Source of the DNA: an uncultured Selenomonadaceae bacterium
Lineage (GTDB): Bacteria; Bacillota; Negativicutes; Selenomonadales; Selenomonadaceae
Direction of reading: 5' to 3'
NCBI GenBank assembly: GCA_905235685.1
Contig: CAJOMO010000011.1
Location: 1-54,905, forward strand
DNA length: 54,905 nucleotides
Below are positions 35,625-45,417 of the stretch, piece by piece. Positions within the stretch are counted from its first letter, which is position 1. Each line of letters starts with the position of its first letter. Under the pieces are notes generated by a model. That model was not told the DNA's origin and did no database searches. It saw only the letters and a list, made by a program, of their open reading frames with translations. The position numbers and the translations under genes were made by a program.

Positions 35625-36212
35625 TTATTTCACAAGATTATCGAAATCGGCTTGAGGCACGAGCGTAACCAAGCCCATTATCGCCAAAATTTGCTCCAAC
35701 GCAACGCGCGCAGAGGCAGTATTTTTAATGACAAAGTTGGCGTCCTTCCAATGCTCAAATTCTTTGTTTTCGTCGGCGTATTCAACGTAATATTTAATTT
35801 CCTCATTGGAACAGCCCGCGCGCAACATCCGTTCGATAAAAACTTCCTCGTTAATCATTAAAAAAATCGTAACCAAATCCTGGTTGATAAATTTCGACAG
35901 CTGCTTGATACCGTCGGGCGTCATCATAATCATAACGCTGACTTTGTGCTGCTGATAAGAATCAAGGACATCTGCGCGACGAATGCCAAATGAGCTGCCC
36001 TGATATTGGCTGTTGATAATCAACTTTTCGGCGGCGTAAGCGTCGGGCTTAACGGTTGTGTACAATTTGCGCTTATAGGCGTAGCGGTCGTCAAAATATT
36101 TCGTGGTGATAGTTGGGATATAATGAAGTCCCATTGAAACCAGCTGCGAAACCATAGACGATTTACCGGCGCAGTGCGGACCGAGAAACGCGTAGACTTT
36201 ATTTTTAGCCAT
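35625..36212 (-). CDS. Guanylate kinase-like P-loop protein
   Basis: 195 residues. The Walker A loop GPHCAGKSS is at residues 11-19, followed by YIPTITTKYFDDR, which resembles the GMP-binding region of guanylate kinase. FLMINEEVFIERMLRAG resembles the lid region. Sequence departs from true Gmk, so the substrate is open. GAGAGGAG precedes the ATG; the rubrerythrin fusion gene ends 13 bases upstream, so they are probably co-transcribed. Confidence 0.65.
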   Translation of the reverse strand: MAKNKVYAFLGPHCAGKSSMVSQLVSMGLHYIPTITTKYFDDRYAYKRKLYTTVKPDAYAAEKLIINSQYQGSSFGIRRADVLDSYQQHKVSVMIMMTPDGIKQLSKFINQDLVTIFLMINEEVFIERMLRAGCSNEEIKYYVEYADENKEFEHWKDANFVIKNTASARVALEQILAIMGLVTLVPQADFDNLVK

Positions 36213-36225
36213 TTAAAGACTCCTC

Positions 36226-37401
36226 TCAATAATTTTCAGCATTAACTTCGAAATAACTCTGCGGGTGCTTGCAAACGGGGCAAAGAGTCGGCGCGTCAGT
36301 TCCAATGACGATATGCCCGCAATTCCGACACTCCCACATTTGGACGCCGGCTTTTTTGAAAACTTCTTGTGCTTCGACATTTTTTAAAAGTTTGCGGTAA
36401 CGTTCCTCGTGATGCTTTTCGATAGCCGCCACGCCGCGGAATTGTTCGGCAAGTTCTGTGAAGCCTTCCTCTTCGGCTTCGCGCGCCATTCGGACGTACA
36501 TATTCGTCCATTCAAAATTTTCGCCGTCAGCCGCATGCAAAAGATTCGTCGGCGTATCGCCCAATTCACCCAGCGCCTTAAACCAAAGCTTAGCGTGTTC
36601 CTTTTCGTTGTCAGCGGTTTTCAAAAACAGCGCCGCGATTTGCTCATAGCCGTTTTTCTTAGCAACGGACGCAAAATAAGTATACTTATTGCGCGCCTCC
36701 GATTCACCGGCAAATGCCTCCCAAAGATTTTTTTCAGTCTTAGTACCGGCAAGCGGATTAGTTTTCGCGGCGGGAACAACTTTTTCAAAATCGATGGACG
36801 GGTGCTTACAAATCGGGCAGATAAATTCAACCGGCAATTCGTCACCAACATATTCATAGCCGCAAATCCGGCAGCGCCAAATGGTTTTACCTTCCGCAGT
36901 TTTGCCAACAGCCGCCGGTTTTGGTTTGATATTCGACTGATAAAAATTATAAGTAGTCGACGGCGTGTCGTTGAACTTTTGCATATCGACGACTTCAGCG
37001 ATAAAAATGCTGTGCGTGTCGAGTTCAACCTGCTGAATGACGTTGGCGCTGATAAATGAATTTGTGCCTTCGGTAATGGCGAGCGTGCCGTTAGACGTGC
37101 GCTGAACTTTATCGTAGCCCGCGAATTTGTCAACAGTTTTGCCGCTCTGGAAACCAAACCGTTTGAACAAATCGAAAGTTGCCGCTTCGCTGATTATCGA
37201 CACGGTAAACTTTTTGGACTTGACAATCATATCGTGCGTGAAATTGGATTTGTTGACGGCGATAGAAATTCTGTCTTTGGAAACGGGCGCGGCGGTTACC
37301 TGCGTCACGGTATTAATTATGCACGCGTTATCTTTATTTTTGAAATTGGAACTTAAAACAAACAAACCATACTGAACGTTGAATAAAACTTTGCTGTCCA
37401 C
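36226..37401 (-). CDS. Flavin reductase-rubredoxin-rubrerythrin-rubredoxin fusion
   Basis: About 391 residues in four parts: an FMN-binding flavoredoxin-like reductase (about 1-160, [13 protein letters not shown]), a rubredoxin-like site (CRICGYEY...CPICKHP, about 177-215), a ferritin-like rubrerythrin with diiron ligands ([40 protein letters not shown], about 225-350) and a C-terminal rubredoxin (CRNCGH...CPVCKHP). It likely carries electrons from NAD(P)H to a peroxide-reducing diiron site. The start is GTG 37401, 7 bases after GGGGG; the TTG at 37431 lies upstream of it. Confidence 0.88.
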   Translation of the reverse strand: MDSKVLFNVQYGLFVLSSNFKNKDNACIINTVTQVTAAPVSKDRISIAVNKSNFTHDMIVKSKKFTVSIISEAATFDLFKRFGFQSGKTVDKFAGYDKVQRTSNGTLAITEGTNSFISANVIQQVELDTHSIFIAEVVDMQKFNDTPSTTYNFYQSNIKPKPAAVGKTAEGKTIWRCRICGYEYVGDELPVEFICPICKHPSIDFEKVVPAAKTNPLAGTKTEKNLWEAFAGESEARNKYTYFASVAKKNGYEQIAALFLKTADNEKEHAKLWFKALGELGDTPTNLLHAADGENFEWTNMYVRMAREAEEEGFTELAEQFRGVAAIEKHHEERYRKLLKNVEAQEVFKKAGVQMWECRNCGHIVIGTDAPTLCPVCKHPQSYFEVNAENY

Positions 37402-37443
37402 GTCGAAGCCCCCTAAAAAAATTTTTTTCAAGATACCTCTTGT

Positions 37444-37472
37444 ATTATAGCGGTTTCAGATTTTCTTGTAAA
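37444..37472 (-). promoter_or_regulatory. Promoter of the rubrerythrin fusion gene
   Basis: Minus strand TTTACA (37467-37472), exactly 17 bases, perfect TATAAT (37444-37449), 42 bases before the GTG start. It lies in the divergent gap with nrdD. Confidence 0.75.
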
Positions 37473-37549
37473 TGTCAAGGTCTGGTAGAAAATTTTTTAC
37501 TTTGCTAAAATAGCTAAACCAATATTTTTTTTGGAAAGGAGAGATCGCG

Positions 37550-39736
37550 ATGGAATTAAGGACGGTTACGAAACGCTCGGGAAATTTTGTTGCGTACGAC
37601 CGCGCGAAAATTTATAACGCCGTTTCCGGCGCAAACCGCGACGCTTCGACGCCCGAAGATAAACTTCAGCCGGACGACATTGAGCGCGTGACAGTTTCGG
37701 TTGAACTTGCCATTGGCAACCGCGAAAATATCAGCGTTGAGGAAATTCAAGACCAGGTTGAAAAATCTTTAATGGCGCAAGGTTTTTTTGACGTTGCTAA
37801 GCAATTTATTATTTATCGTGAAAAACATTCGCAGCGGCGGCGCGCTCAAAAAGAATTGATGGATATTTACCGTGATATTTTTTTCGCCGATTCTGCTGAC
37901 GTGGATTTGAAACGCGACAACGCCAATATAAACGCCGACGCGTCAATGGGAATTATGCTGAAACTGGGCGCGGAGGGCGCTAAACATTTTGTTGACAATT
38001 ACGTTTTGCCCGAAGAATTTGCGCGCGCGGATAAGGAAAATTGGATTCACATTCACGACAAAGATTTTTCGCTGATAACTTTGAATTGCTGTCAAATAGA
38101 TTTGCTGAAACTTTTTCACGGCGGATTTTCCACAGGGCACGGTTTCCTGCGCGAGCCCAAATCGATTCGCTCTTACGCGTCGCTGGCGTGCATTGCCATT
38201 CAGTCCAATCAAAATGATATGTTCGGCGGGCAAAGCATTAACGCCTTCGATTATGCTATGGCGGAGGGCGTGCGCAAATCTTTCAAAAAAATTCTTGCGG
38301 CGGAAATTGAGCGCGCCTGCGAATTTTGCGAAGTCGAAACTGCCGCCGAGATTGATTTTAACATTTGCACTTATTCGGAAAATGAAAATCCTGCCGCCGT
38401 GGAAAATTTAACCGCCGTGATTGGCAATAAAAAATTAGCCGAAAAAATTTACCGCCAGGCTTGCCGCGACGTCGAAGAAGAAACTCACCAGGCTATGGAA
38501 GCGCTGATTCATAATTTCAATACCCTGCACTCTCGCGCAGGCGCTCAAGTTCCCTTCAGTTCGATTAATTACGGTATGGACACTTCGCCGGAAGGGCGCC
38601 TTGCAATTCGCGAAGTTTTGAACGCCATTGAAGCCGGTTTGGGCAACGGTGAGACGCCGATTTTTCCAATTTCAGTTTTTCAGCTAAAAGACGGCGTGAA
38701 TTACAACGTCAACGATCCGAATTACGATTTGTTTCGTCAAGCCTGCAAAGTCAGCGCCAAAAGACTTTTCCCGAATTTCGTAAATCTCGACGCGCCGTAT
38801 AATCTGCAATATTATCGCGCAGGAGATTATAACAGCTACGTTGCAAGTATGGGTTGCAGGACGCGCGTTATGTCGAATGTCAACGGCGCTGAACAATCCG
38901 GTTCGCGCGGAAATTTTTCTTTCGTGACGATTAATCTGCCGAAGCTGGCGATTGAGGCGCGCGGCAGTGTCGAAGAATTTTTCCGCCTGTACGATAAATA
39001 TATCACCATTTGCCACGATTATTTACTTTTCCGCCTAAAAACCATTGAAGAAAAGCACGTTTATAATTTCCCGTTTTTAATGGGACAGGGCGTATGGATG
39101 GGCTCGGATAAATTGAAACCTGCCGATACGATTAAGGAAGTTTTGAAGCATGCGTCATATTCAATCGGATTTTGCGGTTTGGCTGAATGCCTCGTTGCTT
39201 TAATCGGCAAACACCACGGGCAAAGTGCAGACGCGCAAGAGTTAGGCTTGAAAATCGTTGGACACCTGCGCGAACGCACGGACGAATATACAAAGCTTGA
39301 ACGGCGAAATTGGACGACATTTGGGACGCCCGCCGAATCCACCGCCGGACAATTCCAGCGCGCCAATCGCAAACAGTACGGGCTGATTAAAGGCGTCACC
39401 AACCGCGATTATATGACAAATTCAAGCCACGTTCCGGTTTATTTTCCAATCCGCGCCAATGATAAAATTCAAATCGAAGCGCCCTATCACGCGCTGTGCA
39501 ACGCCGGTCACATTGCCTATATCGAAATGGACGGCGACCCGACGAAAAATCTTTCCGCGTTCGAGGCGATTGTCCGCGCTATGCACGACGCCAATATGGG
39601 CTACTTTTCGATAAATCACCCCGTCGACCGCGACCCCGTTTGCGGCTACACCGGAATTATCGCCAACGAATGCCCGCATTGCCACCGCAAAGAATTTGAG
39701 AGCGGCACTTTCCATATTGACAGACTTAATCATTGA
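37550..39736 (+). CDS. nrdD: Anaerobic ribonucleoside-triphosphate reductase
   Basis: 728 residues. Glycyl-radical class III reductase that makes dNTPs without oxygen. The N-terminal ATP-cone (TKRSGNFVAYDRAKIYNAV) is followed by the barrel domain and the C-terminal VCGYTG radical loop with zinc site CPHC. Its activase NrdG is not next to it: rplU follows directly. GGAAAGGAGAG precedes the ATG. Divergent from the oxygen-defence fusion. Confidence 0.96.
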   Translation: MELRTVTKRSGNFVAYDRAKIYNAVSGANRDASTPEDKLQPDDIERVTVSVELAIGNRENISVEEIQDQVEKSLMAQGFFDVAKQFIIYREKHSQRRRAQKELMDIYRDIFFADSADVDLKRDNANINADASMGIMLKLGAEGAKHFVDNYVLPEEFARADKENWIHIHDKDFSLITLNCCQIDLLKLFHGGFSTGHGFLREPKSIRSYASLACIAIQSNQNDMFGGQSINAFDYAMAEGVRKSFKKILAAEIERACEFCEVETAAEIDFNICTYSENENPAAVENLTAVIGNKKLAEKIYRQACRDVEEETHQAMEALIHNFNTLHSRAGAQVPFSSINYGMDTSPEGRLAIREVLNAIEAGLGNGETPIFPISVFQLKDGVNYNVNDPNYDLFRQACKVSAKRLFPNFVNLDAPYNLQYYRAGDYNSYVASMGCRTRVMSNVNGAEQSGSRGNFSFVTINLPKLAIEARGSVEEFFRLYDKYITICHDYLLFRLKTIEEKHVYNFPFLMGQGVWMGSDKLKPADTIKEVLKHASYSIGFCGLAECLVALIGKHHGQSADAQELGLKIVGHLRERTDEYTKLERRNWTTFGTPAESTAGQFQRANRKQYGLIKGVTNRDYMTNSSHVPVYFPIRANDKIQIEAPYHALCNAGHIAYIEMDGDPTKNLSAFEAIVRAMHDANMGYFSINHPVDRDPVCGYTGIIANECPHCHRKEFESGTFHIDRLNH

Positions 39737-39761
39737 CAGAAAAATTTTTGTGTGATATGCT
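39733..39761 (+). promoter_or_regulatory. Promoter of the rplU operon
   Basis: TTGACA (39733-39738), 17-base spacer, TATGCT (39756-39761). The -35 overlaps the nrdD stop codon. Confidence 0.8.
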
Positions 39762-39840
39762 AATTGCCGTTTACCGCACGATTAGGTTTGAAAATCAGCA
39801 ATGATACCGAAATCGGCGAGTTCATCCTTATGGAGGTGTT
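39762..39840 (+). promoter_or_regulatory. Possible L21 leader
   Basis: About 80 transcribed bases before rplU, where Firmicutes carry the L21 autoregulatory leader. Placement fits; I cannot confirm the family fold by eye. Confidence 0.4.
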
Positions 39841-39844
39841 TAAA

Positions 39845-40156
39845 ATGTACGCAATTATTAAAACCGGCGGCAAACAGTACAAAGTTTCCGAAGGCGACGA
39901 AATTATCATTGAAAAGCTTGAGGCTGAAGAAAATGCAAGCGTAACTTTTGACGAAGTTTTGGGGATTTTTGACGGCGACACCGCGAAAATCGGCACGCCG
40001 AAAGTCGAAGGCGCGAAAGTTACCGGCACTGTCATTAAAAACGGCAAAGGTCCTAAAATCCGCATTTTCAAATACAAGCACAAAACTAATTATCGCCGTC
40101 GTCAAGGGCATCGTCAGCCGTTCACGAAAGTTAAGATTGACAAAATCGAGGGATAA
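39845..40156 (+). CDS. rplU: 50S ribosomal protein L21
   Basis: 103 residues starting [18 protein letters not shown], with the C-terminal [20 protein letters not shown] signature. Binds 23S rRNA. GGAGGTG precedes the ATG. prp follows after 3 bases. Confidence 0.97.
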   Translation: MYAIIKTGGKQYKVSEGDEIIIEKLEAEENASVTFDEVLGIFDGDTAKIGTPKVEGAKVTGTVIKNGKGPKIRIFKYKHKTNYRRRQGHRQPFTKVKIDKIEG

Positions 40157-40159
40157 CTT

Positions 40160-40903
40160 ATGATTAAGGCTGAGATTTACACGCAGTCTGACGGCAGGGC
40201 GGTTGCCTTCATTATCAGCGGGCACAGCCACGTTGGCGGTCCTGGTTACGATATTTATTGCGCGGAAGTTTCGACTTTGTCATACGCGGCGCGGATTTGC
40301 CTTCAACAGCATTTGAACCGAAAAATTTTGCGGGAAAATTACGAGCACGGCGGCTTAGGTATCGAACTTGGAGACGCGCCCGACGATTTGACCGAGGCAG
40401 TTTTTCAGACAATGATAATTGGGCTGCGCGCTGTCGAGGAAATTGCGCCGGATATGATGCACATTGAATTTATCGACCTGGACAGTTCCGCTGAAGATAA
40501 TCTTCACAAACGCCTGCAAAATATGAGCCAGTCCGAGGGAAATACTTTGCCGGATTTTTCGGTTGAACAAGTCAAAATTCGCGCAGATATTTTCCAAAAT
40601 GCGGAAGGTAAAATTTTCGGCTTCGACGTCGAAGAACGCAAAGATTTTGCAATGGACGAGCTGAAAATTTATTGCGCAGGAATTTGGGCGTTGGCGAAAT
40701 CGGCTTATCTCTGCGCGAAAGATTATTTGAAACGCGACCTTGACATTGAAACAGACAGCGGCAAACTCAAACTGAAATTGAAAACGCCGCCCGACGATTT
40801 AACGGAGGCGGTTTTTCAAATGATGCTTTTGGGTATGCGTGAAATTGAAAATCTCAAGCCGGAAGCTTTGAAAATTACTATCGGAGGTGAACCCCATGTT
40901 TAA
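40160..40903 (+). CDS. prp: Tandem-domain Prp: ribosomal-processing Cys protease fused to an inactive copy
   Basis: 247 residues, about twice a normal Prp (105-115). Domain 1 (1-112) has SGH with His22, then Asp31, Cys34 and Ser38, the same numbering as the His22/Cys34 dyad of Staphylococcus aureus Prp. Domain 2 (about 137-247) repeats the fold: YCAxxxxLA around Cys172 and the same DDLTEAVFQ segment, but the His position is Arg160 and the Asp position Lys169. It should therefore be catalytically dead and perhaps structural or substrate-binding. Prp removes the N-terminal extension of L27. Its stop overlaps the rpmA start by 8 bases, giving coupled translation. Confidence 0.92.
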   Translation: MIKAEIYTQSDGRAVAFIISGHSHVGGPGYDIYCAEVSTLSYAARICLQQHLNRKILRENYEHGGLGIELGDAPDDLTEAVFQTMIIGLRAVEEIAPDMMHIEFIDLDSSAEDNLHKRLQNMSQSEGNTLPDFSVEQVKIRADIFQNAEGKIFGFDVEERKDFAMDELKIYCAGIWALAKSAYLCAKDYLKRDLDIETDSGKLKLKLKTPPDDLTEAVFQMMLLGMREIENLKPEALKITIGGEPHV

Positions 40904-41195
40904 TTTTGATTTACAGCGTTTCGCACATAAAAAAGGCGTCAGCTCCACGCGTAACGGGCGCGATAGTGAATCCAAACGTTTGGGCGTTAAAGAGCAGGCA
41001 GGTACAATGGTTACCGCGGGAAGTATTTTAGTTCGTCAACGCGGCACTCATTTTCACCCTGGTTTGAATGTTGGACGCGGCAATGACGATACACTTTACG
41101 CGAAAATCGACGGCAAAGTTGCGTTCGAGCGCAAAGGTCGTTGGCAAAGAAAAATCAGCGTCCATCCGGTTGAGGCTGTTCAACTCGCAAAATAA
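40896..41195 (+). CDS. rpmA: 50S ribosomal protein L27 with Prp-cleavable extension
   Basis: 99 residues. The N-terminal extension MFNFDLQRF precedes [21 protein letters not shown], where the mature L27 normally begins. In Firmicutes Prp cuts such an extension (consensus LQFF then Ala) so that the L27 tail can reach the peptidyl transferase centre. Here the site reads DLQRF-A. ATG 40896 follows GGAGGTG by 6 bases; the in-frame GTG at 40887 is inside the ribosome binding site. obgE, usually next, is 5.8 kb downstream. Confidence 0.97.
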   Translation: MFNFDLQRFAHKKGVSSTRNGRDSESKRLGVKEQAGTMVTAGSILVRQRGTHFHPGLNVGRGNDDTLYAKIDGKVAFERKGRWQRKISVHPVEAVQLAK

Positions 41196-41273
41196 TAACC
41201 CCCGCACGGGCTTAAAAATTTTTTCGACATAATGTAAAATCTCTGACAGTAAAGTTGTTGGAGATTTTTTTTT

Positions 41274-42182
41274 ATGCGCAAATATATTTTCAGCCGATTA
41301 ATTCAGCTCGTGCCGATTTTATTGGGGATAACATTTTTGACTTTCGGAATGATGCAATTTACCGCGGACGACGCCGTTGACAAAATTTATGAGGGCAGCG
41401 TTTCCGAAGAAATTAAATTGGCAAAGCGCGCCGAACTCGGACTTGACAAAAATTTTATCATTCAGTACGGAAATTGGCTCGCGGGCGTTTTAACCGGCGA
41501 TATGGGCAGAAGTTTTATCAGCGGCAAATTGGTTTTTGAAACTTTCGCGGAGAAACTTCCGGCGACGATTGAGTTAATGCTGGTATCGATTTTGCTAACA
41601 ATTTTCATAGCGACGCCGGCGGGGATTTTGGCGGCAGTCAATCAAAATAAATTTCCGGATTATTTGATACGCGCGCTGAGTTTCGTTGGAAATTCGATGC
41701 CGAATTTTTTTGTGGGGCTGTTGCTGATATATTTTTTGGCGCTGAAATTAAATTTGCTGCCGATAATCGGGGCGAGCGTGATAATGCCGGCTTTGACTTT
41801 GACAATCTCGATGGGCGCGAAATACACGCGGCAAATTCGCGCAGTCGTGCTTGAAGAATTGCAAAAACCGTACGTAATGGGCGCGCGTTCGCGGGGCGTC
41901 AGCGAATTTACAATTTTGACAAAAAGCGTCCTGCCGTCAATTTTAGTTCCGGTGATAACACTGCTTGCGTTGTCAATCGGCTCACTTTTGGGCGGCACGG
42001 CGATAGTTGAAACGATATTTATGTGGGACGGCGTGGGAAAAATGGCAGTTGACGCGATTTTGATGCGGGATTATCCGCTGATTCAAGCTTATGTGGTATG
42101 GATGGCGATAATTTACGTGGTAATAAATTTGGCGGCGGATTTGCTGTACCATTACATTGACCCACGGGTGCGTTATGAGTAA
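41274..42182 (+). CDS. ABC transporter permease, OppB/NikB type
   Basis: 302 residues with six predicted helices. N-terminal RLIQLVPILLGITFLTFGMMQF and the cytoplasmic EAA-like loop ARSRGVSEFTILTKSVLPS contact the ATPase. First gene of a five-gene importer of the peptide/nickel/opine family (B-C-A-D-E order) followed by a methyltransferase. Its end overlaps the next permease by 8 bases. Confidence 0.92.
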   Translation: MRKYIFSRLIQLVPILLGITFLTFGMMQFTADDAVDKIYEGSVSEEIKLAKRAELGLDKNFIIQYGNWLAGVLTGDMGRSFISGKLVFETFAEKLPATIELMLVSILLTIFIATPAGILAAVNQNKFPDYLIRALSFVGNSMPNFFVGLLLIYFLALKLNLLPIIGASVIMPALTLTISMGAKYTRQIRAVVLEELQKPYVMGARSRGVSEFTILTKSVLPSILVPVITLLALSIGSLLGGTAIVETIFMWDGVGKMAVDAILMRDYPLIQAYVVWMAIIYVVINLAADLLYHYIDPRVRYE

Positions 42183-42978
42183 AAAAATTTTGCCGCAATT
42201 AATTTCGGCGGGCGCGTTAATCTTCATTGCGATTTTCGCGCAGAACTTGACGCCGTTTGATCCTTACGCTCAAGATTTGGAAGGAGCATTAGCGCCGCCC
42301 AATTCGGTAAATTTGTTGGGAACGGACAGGTACGGGCGCGATATTTTATCAAGAATCATAATCGGCTCGCAAACGACAATTTTATCGGCGCTGGCACTTT
42401 TGGCAACAATATCAATCGTCGGCAGTTTAATCGGCGCGGTATGCGGTTTCAAGGGCGGCAAATTAGATGTATTTTTAATGCGGCTGTCGGACGTATTTTT
42501 GGCGTTTCCGCAAATGGTTTTTGCAATAGCGGCGGCGGGCGCATTGGGCGGCGGCTTATTCAACGCGGCTTTGGCTTTGGCTTTAATCGGCTGGACGAAA
42601 TACGCCAGAATCGCGCGCAGTTTGACTTTGACGATACGAAAAATGCCGTACATAGACGCGGCAAAATTGGCGGGCACGGGCTCAGTTGGAATTTTGTTCA
42701 ATCACATTTTGCCGAATATCGCAGGTCCGATTTTAGTTACGGCGGCGCTGGATATCGGCTCAATCATAATGGAATTGGCGGGGCTGTCGTTTTTGGGTTT
42801 GGGAGCAATGCCGCCTACCGCCGAATGGGGCGCAATGATGAACAATGGGCGTTCAATGTTGCAAACTGCGCCTTGGGTAATACTTTCGCCTGGCTTTGCC
42901 ATTTTCCTAACGGTTGCGGTTTTCAATTTGTTGGGCGACAAACTGCGCGATGTTCTCGATGTCAAAAATAAACGTTAA
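42175..42978 (+). CDS. ABC transporter permease, OppC/NikC type
   Basis: 267 residues. N-terminal FDPYAQDLEGALAPPN...HxLGTDRYGRDILSRI-type region is the family mark, here LLGTDRYGRDILSR; the EAA loop is AAKLAGTGSVGILFNHILPN. ATG 42175 is inside the end of the upstream permease; the earlier frame start at 42157 is unlikely. Downstream lies dispersed hairpin element C. Confidence 0.92.
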   Translation: MSKKILPQLISAGALIFIAIFAQNLTPFDPYAQDLEGALAPPNSVNLLGTDRYGRDILSRIIIGSQTTILSALALLATISIVGSLIGAVCGFKGGKLDVFLMRLSDVFLAFPQMVFAIAAAGALGGGLFNAALALALIGWTKYARIARSLTLTIRKMPYIDAAKLAGTGSVGILFNHILPNIAGPILVTAALDIGSIIMELAGLSFLGLGAMPPTAEWGAMMNNGRSMLQTAPWVILSPGFAIFLTVAVFNLLGDKLRDVLDVKNKR

Positions 42979-42980
42979 TC

Positions 42981-43099
42981 AACTTTCTTTCTCATTGCAG
43001 AAAGAAAGTTGCAAAGAAAGGCTAGCCCGCGCTTATGTAATTCGCTTCCAGCTCATTAGGGGCGCGGGCAAGGGGTTCGGGCGCGCGTCCGTGCGCGCC
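42981..43099. repeat. Dispersed hairpin element, copy C (inverted)
   Basis: Reverse orientation relative to A and B: hairpin AACTTTCTTTCT/AGAAAGAAAGTT (42981-43010), shared GCAAAGAAAG, a GC-rich middle without the GTCAC hairpin, then GGCGCGC-GTCCGT-GCGCGCC (43080-43099), the reverse complement of the first hairpin of copy B. Confidence 0.75.
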
Positions 43100-43123
43100 T
43101 CTTAATTTGAGGAGGTTGGATTT

Positions 43124-44662
43124 ATGCGAAAAAAATTATTGGCGGCACTGTTGAGTGCGGGGGTTTTGTTTAGTGGTTGTGGCAACGGAGGCGGCAATTC
43201 CGCTGCTGACGACAAAAATTCTTTCACGTACGGCACGGTTGCTTACGGCGTGGCTATGGAAAATGCCGGAACAGATCCGCACGAAAGTTACAGCGGTTGG
43301 TCGACTATTCGATACGGTATTGGCGAAACGCTTTTCAAATTTAATGAGCATATGGAACTTGAGCCGTGGCTCGCCGAAAATTTCGAACAGGTTGACGATT
43401 ACACGGTGCGGGTTAAAATCAATGACGCGGCGGTTTTTTCCAACGGCAAAAAAGTTGACGGCGAGGCTGTCAAAAAATGTTTGGAACATTTAATAGCCAC
43501 TCACGACCGCGCGCCGCACGATTTGAAAATTTCCGGAATAACGGCGGACGGGCAATTTGTAACAATCACTTCGGCGGAAAAAGTTCCCGCGCTGTTGAAT
43601 TATCTTAGCGACCCGTACGGCTGCATTGTCGACGTTGACGCGGGCGTTGTCGATAAAATTGTCGTTGGCACTGGTCCTTATCGCGCGGTGAAAGTTACTG
43701 ATACGCAGATTGATTTGGTCAAAAACGAAAATTATTGGGGCGCGGTCAAGCCGAAGTTGGAAAAAATTACCGTTAAAAGCATAACAGACGGCGATACTTT
43801 GACGATGGCTATGCAAAATGGCGAGCTCGACGCGGTTCAAGGGCTGCCTTATTCCAGCTTGAAACTTTTTACAAATGACAATTTCAAAATCAGCCAGGTT
43901 GATACTTCGCGGATTTATCAGGCGGCGTTTAATTTCGACACGCCCGAACTTCAAGATTTGAATGTGCGCAAGGCAATTTCGATGGCGATTGACAAGGACG
44001 GTTTTGTCAAAGTTTTGTTGAATGGCAATGGCACTGTGGCGGTTGGTCCGTTCCCTGCGAATTTGAGTTTCGGCGATAATGAAGTTCACGCTGTACCGTA
44101 CGATTTGGACGGCGCGAAAAATTTATTGGCGGAAAGCGGCTGGGCTGATACCGACGGCGACGGCTACGTTGACAAAGACGGCAAAAATTTGGAACTGCGC
44201 TATTTGACTTATACTTCGCGTCAAGAATTGCCGTTGTTGGCTGAAGCGGCTCAGGCGAATTTGAAAAAAATCGGCGTCAAGCTTAACGTCAACGCCACTG
44301 ATAATTACAAAACTTTTCTGCGCGACGGCGAATACGATATTTTCAGCAAGGCGATTGTGACAGCGCCGACGGGCGACCCCGAATATTATTTCACGAGCCA
44401 CATTGTACCTGGCGCGGTTGACAACGCGGGGCATTATAACAGCGCGGAAATTTCGCGGCTTGAAGACGAACTGCACAATACATTTGGCGCGGCGAATCGT
44501 TCAACTTTGGCAATTCAAATGTCCCAACAAGTTTTGGACGACTGCGCGCTTTTCTACGCATCTCATTTGAAAATGTCGTTTGTTATGAAGCCGAATGTTG
44601 AAGGTTTTCGGGCGCACCCCTCGGATTATTATGAGATTTTGCCCGAATTGGAGAAAAAATAA
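43124..44662 (+). CDS. ABC transporter solute-binding lipoprotein (family 5, peptide/nickel)
   Basis: 512 residues. The signal peptide ends in a lipobox (VLFSGC, Cys21), so it is a lipid-anchored periplasmic or membrane-bound receptor. SBP_bac_5 features: DPHESYSGWSTIRYGIGETLFKF, LAENFEQVDDYTVRVKI, VGTGPYRAV and an EF-hand-like DTDGDGYVDKDG insert. NikA/CntA-like and oligopeptide receptors are both possible. GAGGAGG precedes the ATG; its stop overlaps the ATPase start by one base. Confidence 0.9.
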   Translation: MRKKLLAALLSAGVLFSGCGNGGGNSAADDKNSFTYGTVAYGVAMENAGTDPHESYSGWSTIRYGIGETLFKFNEHMELEPWLAENFEQVDDYTVRVKINDAAVFSNGKKVDGEAVKKCLEHLIATHDRAPHDLKISGITADGQFVTITSAEKVPALLNYLSDPYGCIVDVDAGVVDKIVVGTGPYRAVKVTDTQIDLVKNENYWGAVKPKLEKITVKSITDGDTLTMAMQNGELDAVQGLPYSSLKLFTNDNFKISQVDTSRIYQAAFNFDTPELQDLNVRKAISMAIDKDGFVKVLLNGNGTVAVGPFPANLSFGDNEVHAVPYDLDGAKNLLAESGWADTDGDGYVDKDGKNLELRYLTYTSRQELPLLAEAAQANLKKIGVKLNVNATDNYKTFLRDGEYDIFSKAIVTAPTGDPEYYFTSHIVPGAVDNAGHYNSAEISRLEDELHNTFGAANRSTLAIQMSQQVLDDCALFYASHLKMSFVMKPNVEGFRAHPSDYYEILPELEKK

Positions 44663-45417
44663 TGTTTGACAATATCTTGACGGTTGACGAAGTTTCGGTT
44701 GCGTACGGCGCGAAAGAAATTGTTCACGGCATAAGTTTCAATTTGCGGCGCGGCGAAATTTTGGCTGTGGTTGGCGAAAGTGGCAGCGGCAAATCCACGA
44801 TTTTGAAGGCGATAAACGGTTTAGGCGGCATTGTGACTGACGGGCAGATTTTTTTTGGCGAACGGGAAATTACGAATTTATCAATGGGCGAACGCAAAAA
44901 ATTAGCCGGTGAATCTATCGGCACTATTTTTCAGAATGCGGGCGCGTCGTTTTGTCCGGTGAGGAAAATTGGCGCGCAAATTTTTGAAAGTGTTGCCGCT
45001 CACAAAAATTGGACTTACGCTGAATTTCTCGAACGTGCGGAAATTATTATGCAAAATATTAATCTTGACGCGAAAATTTTAAATGAATATCCGTTCAGAT
45101 TATCGGGCGGAATGGCACAGCGCGCGGGGATTTTGGCGGCAACGATACTTGAACCAAAATTGTTATTGGCGGACGAACCGACTTCAGCGCTCGACACAAT
45201 CACGCAGTTAAACGTCGTCCAGGAACTTATGAAACTGCGGGCGCGGCAACAAATTTCAATCGTGATAGTTACGCACAATATCGGCGTGGCGGTTTACATG
45301 GCGGACAAAATTTTGGTACTGCGCAAAGGGCAGCAAATTGAATTTGGCACGAAAGAACAAATCTACAAAGCGCCGCGGGAAAATTACACGCGCGAATTAA
45401 TCAAGGCGGCGGCGTGA
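44662..45417 (+). CDS. ABC transporter ATPase, DppD/NikD type
   Basis: 251 residues. Walker A GESGSGKST, Q-loop FQNAGASF, signature LSGGMAQRAGI, Walker B LLLADEPTSALD, switch His in VTHN. The C-terminal extension typical of OppD is short, as in NikD. Starts on the last base of the upstream stop codon. Confidence 0.93.
   Translation: MFDNILTVDEVSVAYGAKEIVHGISFNLRRGEILAVVGESGSGKSTILKAINGLGGIVTDGQIFFGEREITNLSMGERKKLAGESIGTIFQNAGASFCPVRKIGAQIFESVAAHKNWTYAEFLERAEIIMQNINLDAKILNEYPFRLSGGMAQRAGILAATILEPKLLLADEPTSALDTITQLNVVQELMKLRARQQISIVIVTHNIGVAVYMADKILVLRKGQQIEFGTKEQIYKAPRENYTRELIKAAA

Noticed and set aside
41196..41273. Terminator after rpmA
   Set aside because: Only a weak CCCG/CGGG stem with a T-rich stretch some bases on; not convincing.
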